Origin: Sulfitobacter sp. S190 | Lineage (GTDB): Bacteria > Pseudomonadota > Alphaproteobacteria > Rhodobacterales > Rhodobacteraceae | Length of the DNA stretch: 64,000 bases | NCBI RefSeq assembly: GCF_025141935.1 | Contig: NZ_CP081120.1 | Location: forward strand, 2,418,001-2,482,000 | Direction of reading: 5' to 3' | Part shown: positions 9,240 through 17,689 of the stretch, piece by piece | How the letters are laid out: each line of letters opens with the position of its first letter | How positions within the stretch are numbered: position 1 is the first letter of the stretch | Program-made: the position numbers and the translations under genes | The notes under the pieces: generated by a model | Databases searched by the model: none | What the model was told of the DNA's origin: nothing | Seen by the model: only the letters and a program-made list of their open reading frames with translations

Positions 9240-9887
9240 ATGAGACAGCTTGCAGCCTTTCTGGCCCTTGCCCTGCCCCTGCCCGCTCTCGCTTGTGGGC
9301 AAATGGTCTGCGTCGTGAGCCCCGAGACGCTGAACCTGACCGAGATCATCACTTTCGATGACACCAAAAGCAGTTTCGGCCCCGGCCACCGTGTCGACGA
9401 GGTGCTGTCCGAACCGGGCGCGCGGTTCGGTGAACGCTTCGTGGGTCAAGTGTTGGACGGGGCGCCCCATGACGCCGTATCCGGAGAGGCGATTGGCCCG
9501 CTGACCCTGCTGGCCGGGGCCCCGGGGCAGAACCTGTCGGTCGTGACGTTCTGGGGGGTGAGCGTGCTCAACGGATACGGGCCTGCCGGCTATCCGCGCC
9601 GCGAGGCACAGGGCGAAGGGGCGATTGCCGTACTCTTTGACCGCGATCAATCCGCACTGTCCCTGCACATCAGGGGCGGCGAAGCGGGTGCCGCGCGTGT
9701 CCGGTTCCTGCGCCGCGATGGTGCGATGATCGCCGATCTGTCGGTCTCCCCGTTGGGAGAACACAGCATCGGTTTCCTGCGCGCGCAGGCGGGTGCGGAC
9801 ATTGCGGGGCTGGTGATCACCAATACCGATCCGCAAGGCATTGCGCTCGATACAATTCAGTTTGGAAAACCGCCCGACCTCAGCTAA
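9240..9887 (+). CDS. Secreted protein of unknown function
   Basis: 215 residues with a clear N-terminal signal peptide (residues 1-18, hydrophobic core LAAFLALALPLPALA, then C19). That Cys, preceded by PALA, could be a weak lipobox, but a normal cleavage is equally possible. The rest is a probable beta-sandwich with FDDTKSSFGPGHRVDEV early and repeated hydrophobic strands; it resembles extracytoplasmic domains that bind carbohydrate or serve as anchors. No catalytic motif is visible. Family not recognised. Confidence 0.72.
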   Translation: MRQLAAFLALALPLPALACGQMVCVVSPETLNLTEIITFDDTKSSFGPGHRVDEVLSEPGARFGERFVGQVLDGAPHDAVSGEAIGPLTLLAGAPGQNLSVVTFWGVSVLNGYGPAGYPRREAQGEGAIAVLFDRDQSALSLHIRGGEAGAARVRFLRRDGAMIADLSVSPLGEHSIGFLRAQAGADIAGLVITNTDPQGIALDTIQFGKPPDLS

Positions 9888-9896
9888 AGCGGTTCT

Positions 9897-10343
9897 ATGC
9901 TTGAACGACTTTTTCCACGCCGCAAACCCGATCCGAAACCGCTGCCGCAGCCCAACGCCCAACTGGCGCTCGGGGCTTTGCTTGTTCGTGTGGCTTTGGC
10001 CAACCGTCAGTATGTTGCATCCGAAGTGGCGCAGATCGACCGCATTCTGTCAGCGACATTCGCGCTTGGCCCGCTCGACGCGGCCAAATTGCGCGCCACC
10101 TGCGAAGCGCTGGAACGACAGGCCCCCGGCACGCCCGAATTCACCCAGATCCTGCGCGAGGAAGTCGACTATGCCCAGCGCAAGGCGCTTGCCGATGCCA
10201 TGTGGGCCGTGGCTCTCGCCGACGGGGCGCGCGACAACGACGAAGAATCGACTTTGACCGCCATCGAAGAAGCCCTTGGCCTCAGCCCCGAAGACATCGC
10301 CGCCACTCGCGAAAACGCACTTAAATCGCCGAAGGGATTGTGA
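9897..10343 (+). CDS. TerB-fold protein 1
   Basis: 148-residue all-helical protein of the TerB/DjlA-like fold. The diagnostic parts are LALGALLVRVALANRQYVASEVAQIDRIL and ADAMWAVALADGARDNDEESTLTAIEEALGL, giving two EF-hand-like acidic helices. Founding members are linked to tellurite resistance, but most family members act in unknown stress or membrane processes. It sits directly upstream of a paralogue and 10 bases after a secreted protein gene. Confidence 0.85.
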   Translation: MLERLFPRRKPDPKPLPQPNAQLALGALLVRVALANRQYVASEVAQIDRILSATFALGPLDAAKLRATCEALERQAPGTPEFTQILREEVDYAQRKALADAMWAVALADGARDNDEESTLTAIEEALGLSPEDIAATRENALKSPKGL

Positions 10344-10372
10344 CCGCCGCCGAGCGCTCTAAATAGACGGAC

Positions 10373-10807
10373 ATGTTTGCAGATTTTATAAAACGGCTGA
10401 CCGACCCGGCCCCCGACACCCTGCCCGATGGCGATGCGCGATTGGCGCTGACGGCACTTTTGGTCCGCATCGCGCGGTCCGACAATGTCTATTCTCCGGC
10501 TGAAAAAGCGCGGATCAGCCAGATCGTCGAGCACCGCTACGCCCTCGCCCCCGCAGACCGCGATGCGCTTCTGGCTGACGCCGAAGGGCTGGAGGCCGAA
10601 GCTCCCGATACTGTCCGCTTCACCCGCGCGATCAAGGACGCCGTGGCCTACGATGACAGGCTCGCCGTGGTCGAGGCGATGTGGAAGGTCGTGCTTGCCG
10701 ATGGCACACGCGCCAAGGAAGAAGACGCGCTGCTGCGGTTGGTGACCAATCTGCTTGGCATTTCCGACATGGACAGCAACCAGGCGCGCAAACGGGTCGA
10801 GGGCTGA
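10373..10807 (+). CDS. TerB-fold protein 2
   Basis: 144 residues. Paralogue of the gene just upstream: the blocks LALTALLVRIARSDNVYSPAEKARISQIV and AMWKVVLADGTRAKEEDALLRLVTNLLG align with the same positions there. The two probably arose by tandem duplication and could form a heterodimer (inference). The spacing of 29 bases suggests one transcript. Function unknown beyond the fold. Confidence 0.85.
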   Translation: MFADFIKRLTDPAPDTLPDGDARLALTALLVRIARSDNVYSPAEKARISQIVEHRYALAPADRDALLADAEGLEAEAPDTVRFTRAIKDAVAYDDRLAVVEAMWKVVLADGTRAKEEDALLRLVTNLLGISDMDSNQARKRVEG

Positions 10808-10899
10808 CGTAGCGGCACCGGAGCGCTTCTGCATTCCGCGTTGCGTTACGGCCGATTCTCACGTCATATACCGCCTGCAATTGGAAAAAGACGGCGCAC

Positions 10900-11676
10900 G
10901 TGACAACTCAGACCCCCGTTATCGATATCCGCGACCTGCACAAGGCGTATGGCGCGCTCGAAGTGTTGAAGGGCGTTAGCATTGCCGCGCCCAAGGGGCA
11001 CGTGATCTCGTTGATCGGGTCATCGGGGTCCGGTAAATCGACGCTGTTGCGCTGCTGCAATCTGCTTGAGGACAGCCAGCAGGGAGAAGTGCTCTTCAAG
11101 GGAGAACCCGTCACCTGGCGCGGCACCGGTGATCACCGCCGCCCGTCCGATCCCAAACAGGTTCTGCGCATTCGCACAAATTTGTCGATGGTGTTTCAGC
11201 AATTCAACCTCTGGGCCCATATGACGATACTGCAAAACGTCATGGAAGCGCCCGTCACCGTGCTGGGCCGCGAGCGCGGCGCGGTGGAAAAAGCCGCGCG
11301 TGCCTATCTCGAAAAGGTGGGCATCGGTGACAAATGCGATGTCTATCCGGCCCAGCTTTCGGGCGGCCAGCAACAGCGTGCCGCCATCGCGCGGGCGCTG
11401 TGCATGGAACCCGAAGCCCTGCTGTTTGACGAGCCGACTTCCGCCCTCGACCCCGAACTCGAACAGGAAGTCGTCAAGGTCATCAAGGATCTTGCCGCCG
11501 AGGGCCGCACGATGGTCATCGTGACACATGATATGAAACTGGCCGCCGATGTGTCGGATACCGTCGTATTCCTGCACCAGGGCCTGATCGAAGAACAAGG
11601 GGCGCCCGAACACGTGTTCGACAACCCCAAATCCGAACGTCTGCGCGGGTTTCTTTCTGCAACCCACGCTGCGTAA
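10900..11676 (+). CDS. ABC transporter ATPase, polar amino acid/amine family (HisP-like)
   Basis: 258-residue cytoplasmic ATPase subunit. Walker A GSSGSGKST at residues 40-48, signature LSGGQQQR, Walker B LLFDEPTSALD and the switch His in IVTHDMK are all intact. The insert GDHRRPSDPKQVLRIRTNLSMVFQQFNLW is typical of polar amino-acid importers. Starts with GTG at 10900. First gene of an ATPase, binding protein and two-permease cluster that leads into gamma-glutamyl-amine catabolic genes, so the substrate may be a polyamine or a related amine or amino acid (inference). Confidence 0.93.
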   Translation: MTTQTPVIDIRDLHKAYGALEVLKGVSIAAPKGHVISLIGSSGSGKSTLLRCCNLLEDSQQGEVLFKGEPVTWRGTGDHRRPSDPKQVLRIRTNLSMVFQQFNLWAHMTILQNVMEAPVTVLGRERGAVEKAARAYLEKVGIGDKCDVYPAQLSGGQQQRAAIARALCMEPEALLFDEPTSALDPELEQEVVKVIKDLAAEGRTMVIVTHDMKLAADVSDTVVFLHQGLIEEQGAPEHVFDNPKSERLRGFLSATHAA

Positions 11677-11703
11677 CCCAAAAAAACAAACGGGAGACAC
11701 CAA

Positions 11704-12432
11704 ATGAAAAAAATCATTCTTGCCACAACGGCTTTGACCCTGTCCGCAGGGGTTGTATTGGCCGATGGCCACGCAAAAACCATCCGCATGGGAACCGAGG
11801 GCGCCTACCCTCCCTACAACTTCCTCGATGACAACGGCGAAGTCGCAGGCTTCGAACGCGAGCTGGGCGACAGGCTGTGCGCGCGCGCCGAACTGACCTG
11901 CGAATGGGTCACCAACGAATGGGACAGCATCATCCCGAACCTGGTGTCGGGCAACTACGACACGATCATCGCCGGCATGAGCATCACCGATGAGCGCGAC
12001 GAGGTCATCGATTTCACCCAGCCCTACACACAACCCGATCCATCCGCCTATCTGGCCATGGGCGACGTCGATCCCGCCTCTGCCGTGATCGCGGCACAGA
12101 CCGGCACCATTCAGGCCAGCCACGTCGCCTCCATTGAGGGCGCGACACTGGTTGAATTCGCAACCCCCGAAGAAACGGTTGCCGCAGTGAAAAATGGCGA
12201 AGCGGATGCGGTGCTGGCAGACAAGGCGTTTCTTGAGCCCGTCGCCGAAGCCGAAGCAGACCTCAGCCTCGTGGGCGAAGACGTCCTTCTGGGCGGCGGT
12301 ATCGGCATGGGCCTGCGCGAAAGCGACGGTGATCTGCGTGAAAAATTCAATGCGGCCATCCAGTCCATGAAGGACGACGGCAGCCTGAACGCGCTGATCG
12401 AAAAGCACCTGCCCGGTTCGGCCACGTTCTGA
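11704..12432 (+). CDS. Periplasmic substrate-binding protein of the amino acid/amine ABC transporter
   Basis: 242 residues. Signal peptide at 1-20 (MKKIILATTALTLSAGVVLADG). The mature part is a family-3 solute-binding protein: MGTEGAYPPYNFLDDNGEVAGFERELGD, then WDSIIPNLVSGNYDTIIAGMSITDERDEVIDFTQPY-type sequence. The binding-site residues of amine/amino-acid binders (Tyr-Pro-Pro-Tyr and Arg in TDERDE) are present. AACGGGAGA lies upstream of the ATG. Its substrate cannot be read from sequence alone. Confidence 0.92.
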   Translation: MKKIILATTALTLSAGVVLADGHAKTIRMGTEGAYPPYNFLDDNGEVAGFERELGDRLCARAELTCEWVTNEWDSIIPNLVSGNYDTIIAGMSITDERDEVIDFTQPYTQPDPSAYLAMGDVDPASAVIAAQTGTIQASHVASIEGATLVEFATPEETVAAVKNGEADAVLADKAFLEPVAEAEADLSLVGEDVLLGGGIGMGLRESDGDLREKFNAAIQSMKDDGSLNALIEKHLPGSATF

Positions 12433-12513
12433 TCAAAACCGCGAAGGGGGGCGCTACGTGCCCTCCTTCATCTTGCCCTTAAACTCATTCCAAAATCCCG
12501 GCAGAGCGTTCCC

Positions 12514-13395
12514 ATTTTCGACTTTTGCACCGATCCCGCCCAGCTTGAGGGCGCCAGATGGCTCAGCTGCTACCTGACGACGGGCAAGCATATGAACCTC
12601 TATTGGTCGGTCCTCACCGTTCTGGCCCTGTTGGGCATTACCGCGCCGGTGGCGCTGGCCTTCGGCTTCGGCGGCGCCTCGGCGGCGCGCTCCGGCTTTG
12701 CTCCGCTGCGCTGGATCGGAAAATCCTATATCGCGATCGTGCGCGGCGTGCCCGACATCGCATTTTTCCTGTTCTTCGTGATCGCCCTTGATCAGGGGAT
12801 CGAATATCTGCGCCACCGCGCGTTGTGCCCCGATTGGGACCAACCGGTGCGGCAAGGCAATGACTTTATCGTCTGTCAGGCCGCCAAAATGCCCTTGGGC
12901 AGCGCGCCGCAATGGGTGCACGAAACTTACGGCTTTTCGCTGGCGGTGCTGACGTTTGCCATTGTTTTCGGGGCCTTTGCAGCGAATGTACTGTTTGGCG
13001 CGATGCGGGCCGTGCCACGCGCACAGCTAGAGACGGCGGAAGCCTACGGCATGTCCCCGCGCCAGACGTTCTGGCGGGTCCTCGTTCCGCAGATGTGGGT
13101 CTACGCTCTTCCCGGTCTGGGAAACCTGTGGATGGTCCTGATCAAGGCGACGCCGCTGCTGTTTTTGCTCGGCGTCGAGGATATCGTCTACTGGGCTCGC
13201 GAACTCGGCGGCTCCAAAACACCGCGCTTTACCGACTATCCGCATCCCGACTGGCGGATGTGGTACTTCCTTGCGCTTTTGGTGTTCTACCTCTGCTTCA
13301 CACGGGTGTCGGAAATCGTGATCGCCCGTCTCATGACGCGGCTCACGCGCGGACAGGCGACAACCGGCGGCGAAGCGCAAAGGAAAGCGGCATGA
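12514..13395 (+). CDS. ABC transporter permease 1 (HisQ-like), start codon unclear
   Basis: Inner-membrane permease with the EAA-type loop ETAEAYGMSPRQTFWRVLVPQMW and several transmembrane helices. The first ATG is at 12592, giving 267 residues. The same frame is open back to the previous stop at 12432, and codons 12514-12591 encode FDFCTDPAQLEGARWLSC followed by YLTTGKH, sequence that looks like the normal N-terminus of this permease subfamily. No ATG, GTG or TTG occurs in frame upstream of 12592. An ATT at 12514 or a frameshift from the GTG at 12458 are the options. The 3' end overlaps the next permease by ATGA. Confidence 0.85.
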   Translation: MFDFCTDPAQLEGARWLSCYLTTGKHMNLYWSVLTVLALLGITAPVALAFGFGGASAARSGFAPLRWIGKSYIAIVRGVPDIAFFLFFVIALDQGIEYLRHRALCPDWDQPVRQGNDFIVCQAAKMPLGSAPQWVHETYGFSLAVLTFAIVFGAFAANVLFGAMRAVPRAQLETAEAYGMSPRQTFWRVLVPQMWVYALPGLGNLWMVLIKATPLLFLLGVEDIVYWARELGGSKTPRFTDYPHPDWRMWYFLALLVFYLCFTRVSEIVIARLMTRLTRGQATTGGEAQRKAA

Positions 13396-14198
13396 GCTGC
13401 CTGCAGACCATTCAGGATTACGCATTGCGCTCCGTGGGATTTGGCGAACGCCTGCTCCCGCGCGAGGATTTCACCCTGTGCGAACAGTTTACGCTGATCG
13501 GCTCCGGCATGATCTGGAACATCTATTTCGGCGTCGTCGCACTGATCTTCGGTTTCTTCTTTGCCACCGCCCTGGCGCTGGGTAAGGCCAGCACGCGCAC
13601 CATTCTGCGCAAGCCGAGCGAATGGTTCATCTTTATCTTCCGCGGCTCCCCGCTCTTCATCCAGTTCTTTTTCGGCTACTTCGCCTTCCTCAGCTTGAAA
13701 TCGCAATTCGCCTTTTTCGACCCGTTCACCGCCGCGTGGCTCGGGGCCTTGATCGTCTTGTTCTGCAACACCTCCGCCTACTCGGCCGAGATTTTCTACG
13801 GCGCGTTGCAGTCGATCCCAAAAGGCGATGTGGAAGCGGCCGATGCCTACGGGTTGTCCGGCACGCCACGGTTCAAGCGGATTGTCTGGCCCACCATGCT
13901 GCGTCTTGCCTGGCCGGCCTATACCAATGAGGCGATCTTTCTGTTCCACGCCACCACGCTGGTCTTTGTGTCGAGCTTTCCCGCGTGGCAACAACGCGGT
14001 GATGCGCTGTATTACGCCAGCTATTTCGCGGACAAGACGTTCAATCCGTTCATCCCCTATCCGATCCTTGCGGGTTACTTCATTCTGCTGACGCTCGTGG
14101 TCATCGGCATTTTCGGTGCGGTGAACAAGCGGTTGAACCGCCACCTGCCCGCAGAACGCCGCCGCAAAATGCGCTTGCGCCCTAATCTGATCCGGTAG
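13392..14198 (+). CDS. ABC transporter permease 2 (HisM-like)
   Basis: 268-residue inner-membrane permease. Begins MSCLQTIQDYALRSVGFGE; the first main transmembrane helix is around residues 37-60. The conserved EAA loop reads DVEAADAYGLSGTPRFKRIVWPTMLRL. The start at 13392 overlaps the upstream permease stop as ATGA. With permease 1 it forms the heterodimeric channel of the importer. The basic C-terminus RRRKMRLRPNLIR is cytoplasmic. Confidence 0.93.
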   Translation: MSCLQTIQDYALRSVGFGERLLPREDFTLCEQFTLIGSGMIWNIYFGVVALIFGFFFATALALGKASTRTILRKPSEWFIFIFRGSPLFIQFFFGYFAFLSLKSQFAFFDPFTAAWLGALIVLFCNTSAYSAEIFYGALQSIPKGDVEAADAYGLSGTPRFKRIVWPTMLRLAWPAYTNEAIFLFHATTLVFVSSFPAWQQRGDALYYASYFADKTFNPFIPYPILAGYFILLTLVVIGIFGAVNKRLNRHLPAERRRKMRLRPNLIR

Positions 14199-14202
14199 TA
14201 AT

Positions 14203-14214
14203 ATTTGATCAAAT
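14203..14214. promoter_or_regulatory. Palindrome ATTTGATCAAAT upstream of the gamma-glutamylation genes
   Basis: A perfect 12-base palindrome in the 89-base gap between the transporter genes and the first glutamine-synthetase-like gene. The size and symmetry suit a dimeric regulator, which is not encoded nearby. A longer stem (GGCGCTG at 14224-14230 with CAGCGCC at 14266-14272) follows before the start codon. Confidence 0.35.
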
Positions 14215-14287
14215 CATTCCGGTGGCGCTGACCGCGGAACAGGCACCTCATCGCCCCTGCGATACCAGCGCCCCATTCAGGTGATCT

Positions 14288-15622
14288 ATGCACAACTGGC
14301 TTCGCAAAAACCCCTCCGTCCGCACCATCCGTGTGGCGGCAGCGGACCTGAACGGTGTGCCTCGCGGCAAGCGCATCCCCACCCGTTTTGCGGATAAGGT
14401 CGTTCAGGACGGCACACGTTTCCCGATGTCGGTGCTGAACCTCGACATTTGGGGCGAAGATATCGACGACAGCCCGCTTGTTTTTGACACGGGCGATCGG
14501 GACGGCGTTCTCAAACCGACGGAACGTGGCTTCATGCCGATGCCGTGGCTCGATGCGCCTTCCGCGCTGCTGCCGATCTGGATGTTCCACGAGGACGGGC
14601 GCCCCTACGCAGGCGATCCGCGCCATGCCTTGCGTGCCGTGCTTGACCGGTTCAAGGCCCGTGGGTTGACGCCCGTTTGCGCGGTCGAGCTGGAGTTCTT
14701 CCTGATCGACGATTCCGGTCGCAAGCTGCAAATCCCGCCCTCGCCCCGATCCGGCAAGCGGCGCAAGGGTGCCGATACGCTCTCGATCCGTGCGCTGGAC
14801 CAGTTCGACCAGTTCTTTACCGACCTCTACGATGCCTGCGAGGAAATGGACATTCCCGCAGATACCGCGATCTCCGAAGCCGGTCTGGGCCAGTTCGAAA
14901 TCAACATGATGCACTGCGATGACGCGCTGCGCGCCGCCGATGATGCGTGGCTGTTCAAGATGCTGGTGCGGGGTCTTGCGCGCCGTCACGGGTTTGCCGC
15001 CAGTTTCATGGCGAAACCCTACGCCGACTATCCCGGCTCGGGGCTGCATACGCATTTTTCGGTGCTTGATGCCGATGGGGCCAACGTCTTTGACAACGGG
15101 GGGCCCGAAGGCACCGATGTCATGCGCCATGCCGTCGCGGGCTGTCTGCAGGCCATGCCCGGCTCGGCCCTGATCTTTGCCCCCCACGCCAACAGCTTTG
15201 ACAGGATCGTGCCGGGCAGCCACGCGCCCACGGGCGTCAGCTGGGCCTATGAGAACCGCACATCGGCGATCCGCATCCCGTCGGGAAATCCGGCCGCCCG
15301 TCGCATCGAACACCGCGTGTCGGGCGGTGACGTGAACCCCTACCTGATGCTGGCCGCGGTCCTCGGCGCTGCGATCGGAGGGATCGAGGATGCCGCCGAG
15401 CCCCCTGCGCCAATCAGCGGCAACGCCTATGCCGCGGATTTGCCGCAAATCCCCACCGACTGGAAAACCGCGATCGACACCTTCGAGACCGATCCTCATA
15501 TCGCCCGCATCTTTGCGCCCGAGTTGATCCGCAATATGGTGCTGACCAAACGGCAGGAACTGCATTACATGCACGAGCTGACCCCGGCGGAGCGGGTCGA
15601 AATCTATCTGGATACGGTGTAG
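14288..15622 (+). CDS. Glutamine synthetase family protein 1 (gamma-glutamylamine synthetase-like)
   Basis: 444 residues, with the glutamine synthetase C-terminal catalytic domain preceded by a short beta-Grasp N-domain (VRTIRVAAADLNGVPRGKRIP). Visible catalytic parts are AVELEFFLID, SEAGLGQFEINMMHCDD, LHTHFSVLD and ENRTSAIRIPSG. Residue pattern and context fit PuuA-type enzymes, which ligate glutamate to putrescine or other amines, better than housekeeping GlnA. First of four tightly packed genes; the next starts 2 bases after its stop. Confidence 0.88.
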   Translation: MHNWLRKNPSVRTIRVAAADLNGVPRGKRIPTRFADKVVQDGTRFPMSVLNLDIWGEDIDDSPLVFDTGDRDGVLKPTERGFMPMPWLDAPSALLPIWMFHEDGRPYAGDPRHALRAVLDRFKARGLTPVCAVELEFFLIDDSGRKLQIPPSPRSGKRRKGADTLSIRALDQFDQFFTDLYDACEEMDIPADTAISEAGLGQFEINMMHCDDALRAADDAWLFKMLVRGLARRHGFAASFMAKPYADYPGSGLHTHFSVLDADGANVFDNGGPEGTDVMRHAVAGCLQAMPGSALIFAPHANSFDRIVPGSHAPTGVSWAYENRTSAIRIPSGNPAARRIEHRVSGGDVNPYLMLAAVLGAAIGGIEDAAEPPAPISGNAYAADLPQIPTDWKTAIDTFETDPHIARIFAPELIRNMVLTKRQELHYMHELTPAERVEIYLDTV

Positions 15623-15624
15623 CC

Positions 15625-16308
15625 ATGAAAATCGGAATCTTGCAGGCGGGTCATTCCCCACAGGCTCTTTTTGGTCCGGCGGGCGACTATGGATCGCTCT
15701 TTACCAAGCTGCTCGACGGGCACGGTTTCGATTTCGAAATTTTTTCTGTTGTGGACGGGGTGTTCCCCGCGGGCCCGCAGGCCGCCGATGGCTGGCTGAT
15801 CACCGGCTCCAAACACGGCGCGTACGAAGATCTCGACTGGATTGCGCCGCTCGAAGACCTGATCCGCGAGATCGACGCAGCCAAGTTACCGCTTGTCGGG
15901 ATCTGTTTTGGTCATCAGATCATCGCGCAGGCACTGGGCGGAAAGGTTGTGAAATTCCCCGGCGGCTGGTCCGTGGGGCGCACGGAATACATGCTGGACG
16001 GCAAAGCCGTCGCCCTGAACGCATGGCATCAGGATCAGGTGATCGAACGGCCTGCCGCGGCGCGTGTTGTCGGATCGTCGGCATTTTGCGAAAACGCGAT
16101 GCTGGCCTACGGTGACCAGATCTGGACCGTGCAGGCCCATCCCGAATTCCAATCGAGCTTTGTCGACGGTCTGATACGCACCCGCGGCAAGGGCGTCGTG
16201 CCCGAAGCGCAGCTGCAGGCGGCGCGCGACACGCTCGATCTGCCGAACAACAACACCGATATCGCGGCCCACATCGCCGGATTTTTCAAGCAGAAAGCGA
16301 GGGCCTGA
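15625..16308 (+). CDS. Class I glutamine amidotransferase-like hydrolase (possible gamma-glutamyl hydrolase)
   Basis: 227-residue stand-alone class I amidotransferase fold. The triad is visible: nucleophile Cys in GICFGHQIIAQALGG and the His-Glu pair in VQAHPEF. It lacks a synthetase domain. In Puu-type pathways a protein of this fold (PuuD) removes the gamma-glutamyl group at the end, so the same role is inferred here. It sits between the two glutamine-synthetase-like genes; its TGA overlaps the next ATG by one base (TGATG). Confidence 0.85.
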   Translation: MKIGILQAGHSPQALFGPAGDYGSLFTKLLDGHGFDFEIFSVVDGVFPAGPQAADGWLITGSKHGAYEDLDWIAPLEDLIREIDAAKLPLVGICFGHQIIAQALGGKVVKFPGGWSVGRTEYMLDGKAVALNAWHQDQVIERPAAARVVGSSAFCENAMLAYGDQIWTVQAHPEFQSSFVDGLIRTRGKGVVPEAQLQAARDTLDLPNNNTDIAAHIAGFFKQKARA

Positions 16309-17666
16309 TGGCCGACTGGAAAGACGATCTGCCCCCCGCGGCGCAGCAGTATTTGCAAGACCGCCGTCTGGACGAAGTGGAATGTGTCATCCCCGATCTG
16401 CCGGGCATCGCGCGCGGCAAGGCGGTCCCGGCGTCCAAATTCGCGCGGCAGGATCAGTTTCACCTGCCCGACAGCATTTTCTACCAGACGATCACCGGCA
16501 ACTGGGGCGAAGCGGCGGGCGACGAAGGGTTCATCGAAAAAGACATGATCCTCAAGCCCGATATGTCGACAGCGACGGCCGCCCCCTGGACCGGAGACTG
16601 GACACTGCAGGTCATCCATGACGCGTACGACCGCAAGGACAATCCCGTCCCCTTCAGCCCGCGCAATGTGCTCAAGCGGGTTGTCCAGCTTTATCGCGAC
16701 AAGGGCTGGGAGCCGGTTGTCGCCCCCGAAATGGAATTTTTCCTCGTCGGTCGCAATCTCGATCCCGCCCACGAGATCAAACCGATGATGGGGCGGTCCG
16801 GCCGGCCCGCAGCGGCACGGCAGGCCTATTCCATGACCGCGGTGGACGAATTCGGCCCCGTGATCGACGACATCTACGATTTTGCCGAAGCACAGGGGTT
16901 CGAAATCGACGGCATCACGCAGGAAGGCGGTGCGGGCCAGCTGGAGATCAATTTGCTGCACGGTGATCCGGTGCGTTTGGCCGACGAGGTCTTCTATTTC
17001 AAGCGCCTGATCCGCGAGGCGGCGATGCGGCACGATTGCTATGCCACCTTCATGGCTAAACCCATCGCGGACGAGCCGGGCTCGGCGATGCACATCCACC
17101 ATTCGGTGCTCGATGCCGACACCGGGGCGAACATCTTTTCCGGCCCGCAAGGGGGCGAGACTGACGCGTTCATGCATTTCATCGCCGGATTGCAGAACCA
17201 CCTGCCCGATGCGCTCGCTGTAATCGCGCCTTACGTCAACAGCTACCGCCGATACGTCAAGGACCACGCCGCCCCGATCAACCTCGCGTGGGCGCGCGAC
17301 AACCGCACGACAGGCATCCGCGTGCCGCTGTCGGGGCCCAGCGCGCGGCGGGTGGAAAACAGGCTCGCGGGGATGGACTGCAACCCCTATCTGGGGATCG
17401 CGGCGTCTCTGGCCTGCGGATATCTGGGCCTGACCGAAAAGCGCAAACCCGAAGCCGAATTCAAGGGAGACGCCTACGGCGGCGACGGTGACATCCCGCG
17501 CACCATGGGCGAGGCCTTGCGCAAATTCGACGCCGCCACAGCGCTGCACGAGGTGCTCGGACCGGAATTTGCCCGCGTGTATTCGATCGTCAAGGATGCC
17601 GAATACGATGAATTCCTGATGGTGATTTCACCGTGGGAGCGCGAGCATCTGTTGCTGAACGTCTGA
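16308..17666 (+). CDS. Glutamine synthetase family protein 2 (gamma-glutamylamine synthetase-like)
   Basis: 452 residues and a paralogue of the gene at 14288. N-domain IPDLPGIARGKAVPASKFA; catalytic parts APEMEFFLVG, QEGGAGQLEINLLHGD, MHIHHSVLD and DNRTTGIRVPLSG. The overall architecture matches PuuA-like enzymes. Having two such genes in one operon suggests two amine substrates or a hetero-oligomer (inference). The start at 16308 is set by the TGATG overlap. Confidence 0.88.
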   Translation: MADWKDDLPPAAQQYLQDRRLDEVECVIPDLPGIARGKAVPASKFARQDQFHLPDSIFYQTITGNWGEAAGDEGFIEKDMILKPDMSTATAAPWTGDWTLQVIHDAYDRKDNPVPFSPRNVLKRVVQLYRDKGWEPVVAPEMEFFLVGRNLDPAHEIKPMMGRSGRPAAARQAYSMTAVDEFGPVIDDIYDFAEAQGFEIDGITQEGGAGQLEINLLHGDPVRLADEVFYFKRLIREAAMRHDCYATFMAKPIADEPGSAMHIHHSVLDADTGANIFSGPQGGETDAFMHFIAGLQNHLPDALAVIAPYVNSYRRYVKDHAAPINLAWARDNRTTGIRVPLSGPSARRVENRLAGMDCNPYLGIAASLACGYLGLTEKRKPEAEFKGDAYGGDGDIPRTMGEALRKFDAATALHEVLGPEFARVYSIVKDAEYDEFLMVISPWEREHLLLNV

Positions 17667-17689
17667 TTGCGCATGCGGGGGGCCACGTG

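Noticed and set aside
12912..13391. Long upstream extension of the second ABC permease
   Set aside because: This stretch is out of frame within permease 1; the family start and ATGA overlap place the gene at 13392.
14203..14214. FNR-type box
   Set aside because: FNR sites need four bases between TTGAT and ATCAA; here the halves overlap with no spacer.
14075..15661. 528-residue minus-strand frame
   Set aside because: Shadow of the first glutamine-synthetase-like gene in a high-G+C region; no recognisable motif.
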